Under the pieces are notes generated by a model that ran no database searches, was not told where the DNA came from, and worked only from the letters and a program-made list of their open reading frames with translations. Made by a program: the position numbers and the translations under genes. Source: Glaciimonas sp. (GTDB lineage Bacteria > Pseudomonadota > Gammaproteobacteria > Burkholderiales > Burkholderiaceae_D). Taken from it: a stretch of DNA of 64,000 nucleotides. Shown here in pieces: positions 16,916 to 26,260 of the stretch (position 1 is the stretch's first letter; every line of letters begins with the position of its first letter). Where the stretch lies: assembly GCA_012927625.1 (NCBI GenBank), contig JABBOV010000008.1, positions 1 to 64,000 of the forward strand. Reading direction: 5' to 3'.

Positions 16916-18706
16916 TCAGAACAAATCTGCATCAAGCGCCATCAGGCTGGCAGAACCGGAGCGCGTCTGACGGATCAGCATTGCGGTTTCCGGCAGCAGG
17001 CGGGCGAAATAGAAACGTGCGGTGGCTAATTTGGCGGTATAAAAAGTATCGCCGGAATCCTGTTTTTCGAGCGCAATCTTGGCCATTTGCGCGAAGAAGT
17101 ACGCATACACCAGATGCCCTACCACACGCAGATACGGTACCGCTGCAGCACCGATCTCGTCTGGATTCTGCATCGCTTTCATGCCGATTTCCATCGTCAG
17201 CTTGGTCACTTTGGTGCCCAGATCGGCTAGCGGCGTAATGAATTCCGAGAGTGCTTCATCGGTGCCGTTTTCTTCCACAAAGGCTTGAATCTGCGCACCG
17301 AATTTGCGCATCTTGGCACCGTTATCCATCAGGATTTTGCGACCCAGCAAATCCAGCGACTGGATCGTGTTGGTGCCTTCATAAATCATGTTGATGCGGG
17401 CGTCGCGCACATATTGTTCCATGCCCCATTCAGCGATAAAACCGTGGCCGCCGTATACTTGCATGCACTCGGAAGTCGCGATCCAGGCGTTGTCGGTGAT
17501 GAAGGCTTTCACAACGGGCGTCAGCAACGCGACCTGGTCGGCGGCTTCCTTGCGCACTTCTTCGTCCGGGTGATTCAGTTCGCGATCGATCTGCAGTGCG
17601 ACATACGAGCAGAAAGCGCGGCCGCCTTCCGCATACGCTTTGGCGGTCAGCAACATGCGCCGCACGTCGGCATGCACAATAATCGGGTCGGCTGGCTTGT
17701 CCGGTGCTTTCACGCCCGACAGGCTGCGCATCTGGATCCGGTCTTTGGCGTATACCACGGCATTCTGATAGGCCACTTCAGTCAAGCCCAAGCCTTGCAT
17801 ACCGACGCCCAGACGCGCCGCATTCATGAATACGAACATCGCATTCAAACCTTTGTGCGGTCCGCCGATAAGCCAACCGGTAGCGCCGTCCAGATTCATC
17901 TGACAAGTCGAGTTGCCGTGAATACCCATTTTCTCTTCGATCGCACCGCAGGTAATCGGGTTGCGCGCACCCAGCGTACCGTCGGCATTCGGCAGGAACT
18001 TAGGCACCATGAACAACGAAATGCCTTTCGAGCCTTGCGGCGAGTCCGGCAAGCGCGCCAGAACCAAATGCAGGATGTTGGCCGCCATGTCGTGCTCGCC
18101 AGCCGAGATGAAGATTTTGCTGCCGCTGATCGAGTAAGAGCCGTCCGCCAAAGGCTCTGCCTTGGAACGCAGCAGACCCAAATCGGTACCGCAATGCGAT
18201 TCAGTCAGACACATGGTGCCGGTCCACTCGCCGGAAACCAGCTTTGGCAGGTATAGCGCTTTTTGCTCCGGCGTGCCGTGTTCGTGCAGACATTCATACG
18301 CGCCGTGCGACAGGCCGGGGTACATGGTCCAGGCCTGGTTGGCCGAATTCATCATCTCGTAGAACGAATTGTTAAGCACCAGCGGTAAGCCTTGGCCGCC
18401 GTATTCAGGGTCGCACGACAAGGCCGGCCAACCAGATTCCACATACTGTTGGTAAGCTTGCTTGAAACCCTTCGGCGTAGTCACGCTGTGTGCCGCCTTG
18501 TCGTGATGACAGCCTTCACGGTCGCCGGAGTGGTTTAACGGGAACAATACTTCCGCAGTAAATTTACCGCCCTCTTCCAATACCTGATTGATGATATCGG
18601 CATCGATATCCGCATGTTTCGGCAATTGCTTCAGCGCATCTGCAACATGCAGCAATTCATGCAGCACGAATTGCATATCACGCAAGGGAGCGACGTATTG
18701 ACCCAT
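16916..18706 (-). CDS. Acyl-CoA dehydrogenase
   Basis: This 596-aa FAD enzyme of the long acyl-CoA dehydrogenase subgroup catalyses the first step of beta-oxidation. Visible features are MCLTESHCGTDLGLLR (substrate/FAD site), the IMEEKMGIHGNSTCQM-like block (here IEEKMGIHGNSTC), QVYGGHGFIAEWGMEQYVRDARI and YEGTNTIQSLDLLGRK. The catalytic base is expected at the glutamate of YEGTN. The extra C-terminal domain of about 120 residues fits the longer family. It starts 33 bp after the TetR gene stop, so the two are probably co-transcribed. Confidence 0.92.
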   Translation of the reverse strand: MGQYVAPLRDMQFVLHELLHVADALKQLPKHADIDADIINQVLEEGGKFTAEVLFPLNHSGDREGCHHDKAAHSVTTPKGFKQAYQQYVESGWPALSCDPEYGGQGLPLVLNNSFYEMMNSANQAWTMYPGLSHGAYECLHEHGTPEQKALYLPKLVSGEWTGTMCLTESHCGTDLGLLRSKAEPLADGSYSISGSKIFISAGEHDMAANILHLVLARLPDSPQGSKGISLFMVPKFLPNADGTLGARNPITCGAIEEKMGIHGNSTCQMNLDGATGWLIGGPHKGLNAMFVFMNAARLGVGMQGLGLTEVAYQNAVVYAKDRIQMRSLSGVKAPDKPADPIIVHADVRRMLLTAKAYAEGGRAFCSYVALQIDRELNHPDEEVRKEAADQVALLTPVVKAFITDNAWIATSECMQVYGGHGFIAEWGMEQYVRDARINMIYEGTNTIQSLDLLGRKILMDNGAKMRKFGAQIQAFVEENGTDEALSEFITPLADLGTKVTKLTMEIGMKAMQNPDEIGAAAVPYLRVVGHLVYAYFFAQMAKIALEKQDSGDTFYTAKLATARFYFARLLPETAMLIRQTRSGSASLMALDADLF

Positions 18707-18739
18707 TATTTTCTCCTGATAACATTCAAATTTAAAAAT

Positions 18740-19408
18740 TTATGTGGTGGTGGACTTATTATTTCTGCCATTTACATTCGGAGTCGAATCCGGCATGCGA
18801 TAGCTTTCAATCAAGCGTTCAAAACCGATTTGCGCCCGCTCTACGCTGCCAGGCACCCTCAAAAACCTTGCATCATGATGCAAGGCAAGAATCAGCCCGT
18901 AAATCTCAAAAACCATTTGCTGCGGATTCGTCTCAGGGCGTAAATGACCCATTTCGACCGCTTGCAGCGCGCAGCGCAGCAAGGCTTCCTGCCAAACCCG
19001 CACCATGCCGACTAATGCATCGCGAATCTGGCCCGGACGGTCATCGTATTCGGCAGCACCGCTGATATAGATGCAGCCGGAGGCAATCTCCACTGTCACG
19101 CGTTTGACCCAGCGCGCAAACATTTCTTCCAGCCGCGGCAAGCCACGCAGCGCCTTCGTACTCGGGTAAAACACTTCCTGCTCAAAATGGCTGTGATACA
19201 GCTTCAGCACTTCAATCTGCAAATCTTCGCGTGAGCCGAAATGCGCAAACACGCCGGATTTACTCATGTGCATCTTTTCTGCAAGCAAACCAATCGTCAA
19301 ACCTTCCAGGCCGTTTCGGCTAGCAAGATTGAGGGCCACATCGAGAATGGCGGCGCGGGTAAGCTCGCCTTTTCTCATGGATTTTGATGGCGTATTAATA
19401 ATGTTCAA
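18740..19408 (-). CDS. TetR/AcrR-family regulator of the beta-oxidation block
   Basis: This 222-aa protein has an N-terminal HTH: RAAILDVALNLASRNGLEGLTIGLLAEKMHMSKSGVFAHFGSRE, split as helices with SKSGVFAHF as the recognition helix. The C-terminal half is a ligand-binding domain. It is the first gene of the minus-strand fatty-acid block, 33 bp before the acyl-CoA dehydrogenase. A perfect 12-bp palindrome 55 bp upstream of its start is a likely operator. Control by an acyl-CoA, with release on ligand binding, is inferred from the class. Confidence 0.87.
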   Translation of the reverse strand: MNIINTPSKSMRKGELTRAAILDVALNLASRNGLEGLTIGLLAEKMHMSKSGVFAHFGSREDLQIEVLKLYHSHFEQEVFYPSTKALRGLPRLEEMFARWVKRVTVEIASGCIYISGAAEYDDRPGQIRDALVGMVRVWQEALLRCALQAVEMGHLRPETNPQQMVFEIYGLILALHHDARFLRVPGSVERAQIGFERLIESYRMPDSTPNVNGRNNKSTTT

Positions 19409-19457
19409 GGGTATCCAAAAGGTGTTTAATCAGTTTGCAGAAGTCTCGCACAGATTA

Positions 19458-19479
19458 AATAGGAACGGCCGTTCTATTT
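19458..19479. promoter_or_regulatory. Likely TetR operator upstream of the fatty-acid block
   Basis: The palindrome GAACGGCCGTTC at 19463-19474 is perfect over 12 bp and sits in an AT-rich flank (AATAG and TATTTT). It lies about 55 bp before the TetR gene, in promoter position. Palindromes of this form are common operators of TetR regulators. Binding is inferred. Confidence 0.6.
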
Positions 19480-19562
19480 TATGCTGCATGCTACAAATGT
19501 CAAACCGGAAGTTTAGAGCTGAGGTTCTATTTGGCGGTGCGGGGGATTATTGACGAGCGAAA

Positions 19563-19604
19563 CCGTGCCTGCGGCCCGACGCAGGCACGGAGGCCTACGC
19601 TACT
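19563..19604. repeat. Partial copy of the GCAGGCACGG repeat
   Basis: CCGTGCCTGC at 19563-19572 pairs with GCAGGCACGG at 19581-19590 around an 8-nt loop, then AGGCCTACGCTACTGA follows. This matches the right arm of 16841-16898 with small changes; the outer left arm is missing. It lies downstream of hslR. Confidence 0.65.
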
Positions 19605-19619
19605 GATATTGCGTGCACC

Positions 19620-19997
19620 TTATGTGCTGGATTTATCCAGCAGCCGCCGGTCGCGCTTGGTTGGCCGGCCTTTGATCTCGCTGGTCGGTTCATGAAACAG
19701 GCGGCGCTGTTCGGTCTCGTTCTGGCGTTTCGCGCTACTTTTCAGGGTTTCCGCATACAGCTTTTGCGCTTGCGGGGCGGAGCCGCGCAGGTCCGACAGG
19801 CCGACCACCTCGACTTCCCATTCGGTCGCGCCATTATTAATGGCCAACATGTCGCCGGGCTTGAGGTTGCGCGCTGGCTTGACGCGTTCATCGTTCCAAC
19901 GCACCTTGCCGCTATCGACCGCATCCGTTGCCAGTGAACGCGTCTTGAAAAAGCGCGCTGCCCACAGCCATTTATCGATACGCACGTTATCCGACAT
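19620..19997 (-). CDS. hslR: S4-domain RNA-binding heat-shock protein Hsp15
   Basis: This 125-aa protein has an N-terminal S4 domain: VRIDKWLWAARFFKTRSLA and the GKVRWN / VKPARNLKPGD strand-turn. It is followed by the basic tail typical of Hsp15. In E. coli it binds 50S subunits carrying stalled nascent chains and helps recycle them. Three start codons are in a row (GTG 20003, ATG 20000, ATG 19997); I prefer 19997 because GGAG then has a spacing of about 7 nt. The frame touches the stop of the upstream GGDEF-EAL gene, so they are coupled. Confidence 0.87.
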   Translation of the reverse strand: MSDNVRIDKWLWAARFFKTRSLATDAVDSGKVRWNDERVKPARNLKPGDMLAINNGATEWEVEVVGLSDLRGSAPQAQKLYAETLKSSAKRQNETEQRRLFHEPTSEIKGRPTKRDRRLLDKSST

Positions 19998-19999
19998 CA

Positions 20000-22900
20000 T
20001 CACTCCGATTGTGTCTCTAAGCGCAGTTTTGCCACTGCCCGCTGCAAGCTTGCCAATTGCAGCCGCATCTCTTCCTGCATCACCAGCAAGCCAGGCTCCA
20101 ATGCCTTAGCTGCCGCAAATTGGCCTGCGCTATTCAAACGTACAATTTTCGGCCCAATGTCGTGTACGCTGGCGTGCAATGCTTCCAGCCCAGAAAATTC
20201 CGGTAAATGACCGTAATGCGTACTGCCATGGCCGTCGTACCATAGGCCGAAACGGCAAGAATGATGGTCTTTTAGCTCCGAAAAACTGAGCATACATTGG
20301 CCTTCGCTCGAACCTATCACTTGCTTGACCCATTTCTGATGATCATACTGCGCCACTAGCAGTGGAAAATCATTGTCATCCAATGTGATATCAGCCCATT
20401 CAGCCCACAGTGGTGCAGGACGGTACTGCTGCGACCAAGCCACTACATCCGACGCCGGCATCGGGCGGGCAATGCCGTAACCTTGCGCCAGATCGCATCC
20501 CAGTTGCATCAGCAACATTCCATGCTCTGCAGTTTCCATCCCTTCCGCAATGACGGTGCGATTAAATACCGCGGCCAGACTAATGACCGCCTTGACCAAG
20601 GCTAAATCAGCTTGATCATCGAGCATGCCCAGCACAAAGCTTTGATCGATTTTCAGTACATCGGCAGGCAAGCGTTTGAGGTAGGTCAACGATGAATAGC
20701 CCGTGCCAAAATCATCCAGCGCGAAAGTCACACCCAGCGCATGGCAAGCGGTAATCAGGTTTCGCACGTAAATAATATCGCCCAGCGCGGCCGATTCCAG
20801 GATTTCCAGCTCCAGCAGGCTTGGCGATACCGTAGGATGGTCAGCCAGAATGTGCTCGAGTCGCGCCAGGAAATCAGGACGTTCATAATGATGTGCTGCG
20901 ATATTGACGCTGATAACCCAGTTCACGCCTATCTCCGCCCACTGCGCCATTTGCCGCAGGGCTTCATGCAGCACCCACTCGCCGATATCGACGATCAGGT
21001 CGGTCTGCTCGACCAGGGGCAGGAAATCCAGCGGCCCGATCACGCCTCTTTCAGGGTGGTGCCAACGCAATAGCGCTTCCATTCCGACCACCTGCCCACG
21101 CCGCATATCGACCTTCGGCTGATAGTACAAACGCAACTCACCCTGCTGTAGCGCCCGGCGAATACGATTCAGCTGATGTTGCTGGCTTTGCGCCTGATGA
21201 TCCTGGTTAGTGTCAAAAAAATGATAGCGGCTACGCCCGGCCTGCTTGGCCTGATACATGGCCTGATCGGCATGCCGCAGCAGGGTATCAGGATCGATTT
21301 CATCTTGCGAATACACCGCTACGCCGATGCTGGCAGAAACCTGGATCGGCTGGCCATCAAGCAGATAAGGCTCGGCGACTTTCGCCAGAATCCGCTGCAT
21401 CGCCAGCCCGATTTCGTGGATATCGTTCAAGCCACTGAGCAACAGGACGAACTCATCGCCGCCCAGGCGGGCCACGGTATCCTCGCCCCTGAGCGCGGAT
21501 GACAAGCGGCCGGCCAGCTCTATGAGCAAGCGGTCGCCCAGTTCGTGACCGTAATAATCATTGACCGGTTTGAATCCATCCAGATCCAGCAAGCAAACTG
21601 CCAGCAACTGTTGGTGACGTTGCGCACTGGCGATGGCTTGCTTGAAGCGATCACCCAGCAAGACCCGATTAGGCAGCTTGGTCAACGCATCATGACTGGC
21701 CTGCCAGGTGATCTGACTGAGGAGATGGCGCTTCTCGCTGACATCCCGAAACACCAGGACGCAGCCGAATAGCGTGCCTTCAGGATTACGGATGGGAGCA
21801 ACTGAACATTCGATAGAACACTCTTTGCCGTCCCTACCCATCAATATCAAGTTGGCAAGCACTGTACTGGCATTTCCGAGCGCGGCAGACGAAATGAAAT
21901 TCGTGGCGGGCTGCCTGGTATCCTCATTCAGGATATTGAAAACCGCCTCTAGCGGCAGTCCCTGCGCTGCGCTGACGCTCCACCCGGTCAATTGTTGCGC
22001 CACGCCATTGAGCGACTCCACCCGGCCATCAAGGTCGGTAGTAATTACCGCGTCGCCAATCGACGCCAACGTCACCAGGGCACGCTCTTTTTCAGCTTGG
22101 AGTGCCGCTTGCGCCTGTTTGCGCTCAGTAATATCGACAATTGCGCCGATCAAACCGGCTACGCTGCCCTCGACGTTGGTATAGGTTGCTTTGTAATAAA
22201 TGACATCACGCAAGATGCCGTTTGCTGCCGGAATCGTGATTTCATAGGTCTGCCGACCCGGGTGTTGGAATAACTCAGCATCCATTTTCAAGTGATGCGC
22301 GGCAAACCCCGGCAAAATGGGAAATACATCCTGCACAGAATGGCCGACAATCTCGTCCGTAGAGAACCCATACAAATTTTCCCACGCGGTATTCACGCCA
22401 AGGCACACCCCATCGGTATCTTTGAAATAGAGCGGAATCGGCAATGCCGCCAGCAACTGCTGGTTGAAATGCAATTGCTCGCTTTGCGTGCTGTTGCTTT
22501 CTTCCAAGGACTGTAGCAAGGCCTCCAGTTCGGCCGCCATGCCATTGAATGCACTGGCCATCCCACGCGTCTCGTGGCTGCCGCTAGCTGGCACGCGTAC
22601 ACTGTAATTGCCCGCCCTGAATCGTTTGACCGCAACCGATAGCTGCCTAATCGCAGCAAGATTGCTACGCAGAATCAAATTAATCAGTAAGAATACCGCT
22701 ACGATAAACCCACTGAAAATCTTGCCCCAGTCCAGGAATCGACGCCATATCTTGTTCATGACCGGGACCGGTGTGATCCGCAAACGTAATACACCGTAGT
22801 ACTCACCGCCGAGCATGATCGGCGCCGCAATTTCAGGCGCAGGAATAGCAAGCAGACGCACAAACCAAGCTGGCGCAAGCAGCGCGGTTCGGCTACCCAA

Positions 22901-23203
22901 ATCAATCACTTGCAGCAGATTTAATTGGTGCTGCCACTGAACCCAGCCAAGATCGGCGCGCTCCCTGACTTGCGATTGCAGCAACCTACTGATCGCACCG
23001 ACGTCCCCGATCACTGCTTGCTCAGCTAGCGCCGGCACCAGATCGCGTTGCATTTCATGCAACTCTTCCTGGTAGTTTACCTGCGCATCGGACTTTGCAT
23101 ACTCCAATATTAAGTAACCCTGAACCACATTCACCGATAGGATCAGCAACAGAATGGGCAGCAGCAATCGAGTGTACAACCCGGCATTGCGCCATAACTG
23201 CAT
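20000..23203 (-). CDS. Membrane GGDEF-EAL protein with PAS domains and C-terminal CZB domain
   Basis: This protein of about 1067 aa is predicted to be a c-di-GMP signalling enzyme. Order: a membrane helix near residues 10-30, a periplasmic region, a second helix, a HAMP segment (FRAGNYSVRVP), and two PAS domains. Next come GGDEF with an intact RLGGDEF motif and EAL with EALLRW and DDFGTGYSSL. The last ~120 residues resemble a CZB zinc-binding domain: a HxxW-like start (DHQKWV), CRFGLWYDG and LHASVHDIG. Both catalytic motifs look complete, so the net activity cannot be called. I start at 23203 (MQLWRNAG). It is coupled to hslR at its end. Confidence 0.88.
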   Translation of the reverse strand: MQLWRNAGLYTRLLLPILLLILSVNVVQGYLILEYAKSDAQVNYQEELHEMQRDLVPALAEQAVIGDVGAISRLLQSQVRERADLGWVQWQHQLNLLQVIDLGSRTALLAPAWFVRLLAIPAPEIAAPIMLGGEYYGVLRLRITPVPVMNKIWRRFLDWGKIFSGFIVAVFLLINLILRSNLAAIRQLSVAVKRFRAGNYSVRVPASGSHETRGMASAFNGMAAELEALLQSLEESNSTQSEQLHFNQQLLAALPIPLYFKDTDGVCLGVNTAWENLYGFSTDEIVGHSVQDVFPILPGFAAHHLKMDAELFQHPGRQTYEITIPAANGILRDVIYYKATYTNVEGSVAGLIGAIVDITERKQAQAALQAEKERALVTLASIGDAVITTDLDGRVESLNGVAQQLTGWSVSAAQGLPLEAVFNILNEDTRQPATNFISSAALGNASTVLANLILMGRDGKECSIECSVAPIRNPEGTLFGCVLVFRDVSEKRHLLSQITWQASHDALTKLPNRVLLGDRFKQAIASAQRHQQLLAVCLLDLDGFKPVNDYYGHELGDRLLIELAGRLSSALRGEDTVARLGGDEFVLLLSGLNDIHEIGLAMQRILAKVAEPYLLDGQPIQVSASIGVAVYSQDEIDPDTLLRHADQAMYQAKQAGRSRYHFFDTNQDHQAQSQQHQLNRIRRALQQGELRLYYQPKVDMRRGQVVGMEALLRWHHPERGVIGPLDFLPLVEQTDLIVDIGEWVLHEALRQMAQWAEIGVNWVISVNIAAHHYERPDFLARLEHILADHPTVSPSLLELEILESAALGDIIYVRNLITACHALGVTFALDDFGTGYSSLTYLKRLPADVLKIDQSFVLGMLDDQADLALVKAVISLAAVFNRTVIAEGMETAEHGMLLMQLGCDLAQGYGIARPMPASDVVAWSQQYRPAPLWAEWADITLDDNDFPLLVAQYDHQKWVKQVIGSSEGQCMLSFSELKDHHSCRFGLWYDGHGSTHYGHLPEFSGLEALHASVHDIGPKIVRLNSAGQFAAAKALEPGLLVMQEEMRLQLASLQRAVAKLRLETQSE

Positions 23204-23550
23204 TATTTTTTCAGTCAAATACGACACTAGTTTTCTACCCTGATAGTCCGGTAAAACCGGCGATAATTTTAATAGTCTGCGTTGCCGGCTGCGCAGACCT
23301 GGAGTTAGCCGTATGCCGGTCCGAAAAAAGCAGGGAAACACGTACAAGAAAATTTGGCCGATTCATCATCACCTGAAAATATACCTGGCCGCAGCAGTGG
23401 CTGCCAATCTCCTTAATTATTTTTAGCAAGTGTACAACTAACAACAATTTTGACAAAGTCAGTGCCGCGGTTTGGGTCTCTGATACGCTGGCTGCAGTGA
23501 CTATTTTGAGACTTATGGCTACTATTCAGCCGGCACGGGATCGTTATGGC
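23204..23550. other. 347-bp gap between clsB stop and GGDEF-EAL start
   Basis: The gap holds the probable promoter region of the GGDEF-EAL gene and the 3' flank of clsB. I see no family-like ORF, tRNA or strong hairpin. A leftward in-frame extension of the GGDEF-EAL gene to 23347 exists but does not look like protein of that family. Confidence 0.5.
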
Positions 23551-24714
23551 TTAAGAATAACTACCCAGGGTAACGATGCGCATCACTGCGCGATAAACCA
23601 GATATGTGAAGCCATACCAGATCCGTTTGTAGCGCGGAATATTGGTGAAATCTTCCAGATGAATCACCACGCCAGCGGCAATGGCGTCCTCGATGTGGCG
23701 CCGCAACGTACTGGCAAATGCGGCATCTTTCACCACCACATTCGCCTCCTGATTGATGAACAGGCTCAAGCCGTCACAATTACTGGAGCCGACTGTAGCC
23801 CAATCGTCATCCACCACCGCAACCTTGCCGTGTAACTGGGTCTTGCGGTATTCCACCACTTTGACGCCGCTTTTCAGTAGTTTCGGATAAAACGCATGCG
23901 CCACTGAATCCTGCAGCCGGAACTGGCCGACCCCGACCAGCAACGTCACATCTACCCCGCGCGCTGCGGCAGCCGCCAGCGCCCTGCGAAACTTATGGCC
24001 CGGGGCGAAATAGGGATTGGCCAGCAATGCGCTCTTGCGCGCACCGCCCAGCGCTTGCAAGTAAGCGCGCTGAATAGTGCGGCGATTACGCAGATTGTCG
24101 CGCACCACCAGCCCGGCCAGCACCGGCTGGTTCGATCGCGTCGGCAGTGCGGAGCGCAATTCCTGAAACAATTCCAGCCGCGCTATCAGCGGCATCTTGC
24201 CCAAGCGCGCCCATTGCGCCCGCGCCTCGTCATAAATGACGTTCACCAGCGGGCCCTGCACCTGTACTGCAAAATCCCAGCGCGGCGCAGACAACAGCAC
24301 CGATGCATTGCTATCGTCCTGCAAGTCGTTATTGATATTCAGGCCACCGACGAAAGCGCATTCCCGGTCCACCACGCAGATCTTGCGGTGCAAGCGCGCC
24401 ACGCCACGACGAAACCAGGGATTAAAGACACGATGGTGCACGCCGGCCGCTAGCAGATCGGCGTCAAGCAGCCTAACCGAGGCGCGCCCGGTGCCGACCC
24501 AGTCGCTAATCACACTCACTACCACACCGCGCGCCGCCGCGCGCTTGAGCGCGTCTCTGACCGTTTGGCCGACGCTATCGTCGGCAAAAATATAGGTTTC
24601 CAGGTACAACTCCGAAACCGCTGCATCTATCGACGCAATCAGGGCCGGAAAAAATTCGGTACCGCAATACAACAACGTGACGATGTTTTGAGAAGTGAAA
24701 TTGACCGATCGCAT
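23551..24714 (-). CDS. clsB: Cardiolipin synthase B (phospholipase D family)
   Basis: This 387-aa enzyme has two HKD motifs: HRKICVVD with H109 and K111, and HGKVAVVD with H295 and K297. These form the active site of the PLD superfamily. Length and the lack of long N-terminal membrane helices fit ClsB rather than ClsA. It makes cardiolipin at the inner membrane. The upstream endonuclease/exonuclease/phosphatase gene ends 9 bp before its start, matching the E. coli ybhP-clsB pairing. Confidence 0.9.
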   Translation of the reverse strand: MRSVNFTSQNIVTLLYCGTEFFPALIASIDAAVSELYLETYIFADDSVGQTVRDALKRAAARGVVVSVISDWVGTGRASVRLLDADLLAAGVHHRVFNPWFRRGVARLHRKICVVDRECAFVGGLNINNDLQDDSNASVLLSAPRWDFAVQVQGPLVNVIYDEARAQWARLGKMPLIARLELFQELRSALPTRSNQPVLAGLVVRDNLRNRRTIQRAYLQALGGARKSALLANPYFAPGHKFRRALAAAAARGVDVTLLVGVGQFRLQDSVAHAFYPKLLKSGVKVVEYRKTQLHGKVAVVDDDWATVGSSNCDGLSLFINQEANVVVKDAAFASTLRRHIEDAIAAGVVIHLEDFTNIPRYKRIWYGFTYLVYRAVMRIVTLGSYS

Positions 24715-24723
24715 GGGCTGCGG

Positions 24724-25515
24724 CTAGCAAAGACGCAACGTCGCGATAATCGGCGCATGATCCGACAGCCCGGCCCACAGCGAGCCGTGCAGCACCTCGG
24801 CCGACTCAATTGTAAAACCGCGCACATAAATCCGATCCAGCCGCAACAGCGGTAAACCGGCAGGAAAAGTGCGTGCCGGCATTGCCGTCGGCACACGGCG
24901 ACTCTTGCGGTGCAAATAATCGCGCAGACGCAGCTTGGGCGCTCCGTCATCGAATACTTCGGTCACACCCAAGCGCGATTGCAGTGCCGCGCTCAGGCGA
25001 TTGCCCCAATCGTTGAAGTCGCCGGCAATGATAATCGGTGCGCCCGGCGCAGCAGAGGCCTCGATGGTTTCGATCAAACCCTCAGTCTGGCGTCGCCGCC
25101 CAGCCGCAAACAGTCCCAGATGTATTACATAACAATGTACTTCAACGGCCGGAGTGCGCACTACGCAATGCAGAATCCCGCGTTGCTCGAATGCATGGTC
25201 AGAGATATCCCGATTGCTAGACGAAGTAATCTCGAACTGACTCAGCAGTGCATTGCCGTGATGGCCGTGGCTATACACTGCATTCATGCCATATGCCGAA
25301 TGGCGTGAAGCGCCAGCCAGAAAGGCATCCTGTGCCTGGCTTGGCCACAGCGGGTAACGCGCCGCATGCAAGTCATGCCGTCCCTGCACTTCCTGCAGAA
25401 ACACCAACTCTGCATCGAGTGCATCGATCGCCTGCTTCAGCGCCAAAATGCGCGGGTGGCTGCCAAATGAAGACACGCCCTTGTGGATGTTATAAGTTGC
25501 GATGCTTAGTTTCAT
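24724..25515 (-). CDS. Endonuclease/exonuclease/phosphatase-family protein (YbhP-like)
   Basis: This 263-aa protein has the EEP fold: ATYNIHKGV at the N-terminus, FLQEVQ with the metal-binding glutamate, GDFNDWGNRL, and SDHAPIIATL near the end. It resembles E. coli YbhP, encoded next to clsB there as here. The substrate is not established; a phosphodiesterase or phosphatase linked to phospholipid metabolism is an inference from context. Confidence 0.87.
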   Translation of the reverse strand: MKLSIATYNIHKGVSSFGSHPRILALKQAIDALDAELVFLQEVQGRHDLHAARYPLWPSQAQDAFLAGASRHSAYGMNAVYSHGHHGNALLSQFEITSSSNRDISDHAFEQRGILHCVVRTPAVEVHCYVIHLGLFAAGRRRQTEGLIETIEASAAPGAPIIIAGDFNDWGNRLSAALQSRLGVTEVFDDGAPKLRLRDYLHRKSRRVPTAMPARTFPAGLPLLRLDRIYVRGFTIESAEVLHGSLWAGLSDHAPIIATLRLC

Positions 25516-25593
25516 GTGAATATTCTACCGTCTGGCGATCAGAGTACCACTGCTGCGTTCGTGCAGCGGCGTCCCACGGATAACCATAAACAT

Positions 25594-25670
25594 GGGAGTA
25601 TGACTAATAATTATGTCTTCGCCGCAATAAAACAATGCGTTACAAAAAAATACATTTATCAGTATGCTAT
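25594..25670 (+). repeat. Copy B of the GGGAGTATG dispersed palindromic element
   Basis: GGGAGTATGAC, an A/T stretch, CGCCGCAATAAAACAATGCG as the central inverted repeat, AAAATAC, and CAGTATGCTAT at the end. The left 11 bases and the right 11 bases equal copy A exactly. It lies between the EEP-family gene and nudB, upstream of the EEP gene. Confidence 0.7.
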
Positions 25671-25700
25671 TTCGTCGAAAACCGCGCTGATCAAACCCAA

Positions 25701-26183
25701 TCAGCCCAGATATGTCGGCAACTGTAAAATCGCTTCCGCATTCGAGGGCGAAAAACACTGGTCTGCCGCTTCGCGGAAAGGCAGCCAGCGAAACCGGACA
25801 TGCTCCCGTGGCGCCAACACAATCGGGATCGCGCGCGGCACCAAGAGTCCGAACACATGCTCGGTATTCTGTGTCACATCGGGCGCATAACGATGGCGCC
25901 AGATCGGATAAATCTCATAAATATTGGATAGCTGCCAGTCACGTAGATGCTGCAGCGGCACCTTTGAGCCGCTGGGTACCATGCAATCCGCCACCAGAAT
26001 TCCGGTCTCCTCAGCCACTTCGCGCACTGCAGTGCGCGCCAGCGGCTCCTCCAAAAAATCTTTCGACCCGGTCACCGACTGCCAGTAGCCAGGATGATCG
26101 GCGCGTTCAATCAGCAGTACATCGAGATTGGCGGCATGAATCACAACCAGCACGGATTCGGGAATTTTAAGAGTCATGTCCAT
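25701..26183 (-). CDS. nudB: Dihydroneopterin triphosphate diphosphatase
   Basis: This 160-aa Nudix hydrolase has the box beginning at G39 of GSKDFLEEPLARTAVREVAEETGI, ending around residue 62; the REVAEETG metal-binding part is complete. The GYWQSVTGS segment before it and the overall length fit NudB, which removes pyrophosphate from dihydroneopterin triphosphate in folate synthesis. It lies downstream of aspS, an order kept in many betaproteobacteria. An ATG at 26177 is an alternative start. Confidence 0.88.
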   Translation of the reverse strand: MDMTLKIPESVLVVIHAANLDVLLIERADHPGYWQSVTGSKDFLEEPLARTAVREVAEETGILVADCMVPSGSKVPLQHLRDWQLSNIYEIYPIWRHRYAPDVTQNTEHVFGLLVPRAIPIVLAPREHVRFRWLPFREAADQCFSPSNAEAILQLPTYLG

Positions 26184-26192
26184 GTTATGTCG

Positions 26193-26219
26193 AAAAAAAG
26201 GCGCGAAAATCCGCGCCCT
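26193..26219 (-). terminator. Intrinsic terminator after aspS
   Basis: On the minus strand GGGCGCGG and CGCGCC pair around ATTTT, followed by TTTTTTT. The position, between the aspS stop and the nudB start, suggests termination or attenuation of aspS transcription before nudB. Confidence 0.75.
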
Positions 26220-26260
26220 TTTATTATGCCTTGAAACTTATGCTTCCAAACCGTACGGCA

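Noticed and set aside
17285-18256. Plus-strand ORF (323 codons) opposite the acyl-CoA dehydrogenase
   Set aside because: Shadow of the real frame, with the same unnatural composition as other antisense ORFs.
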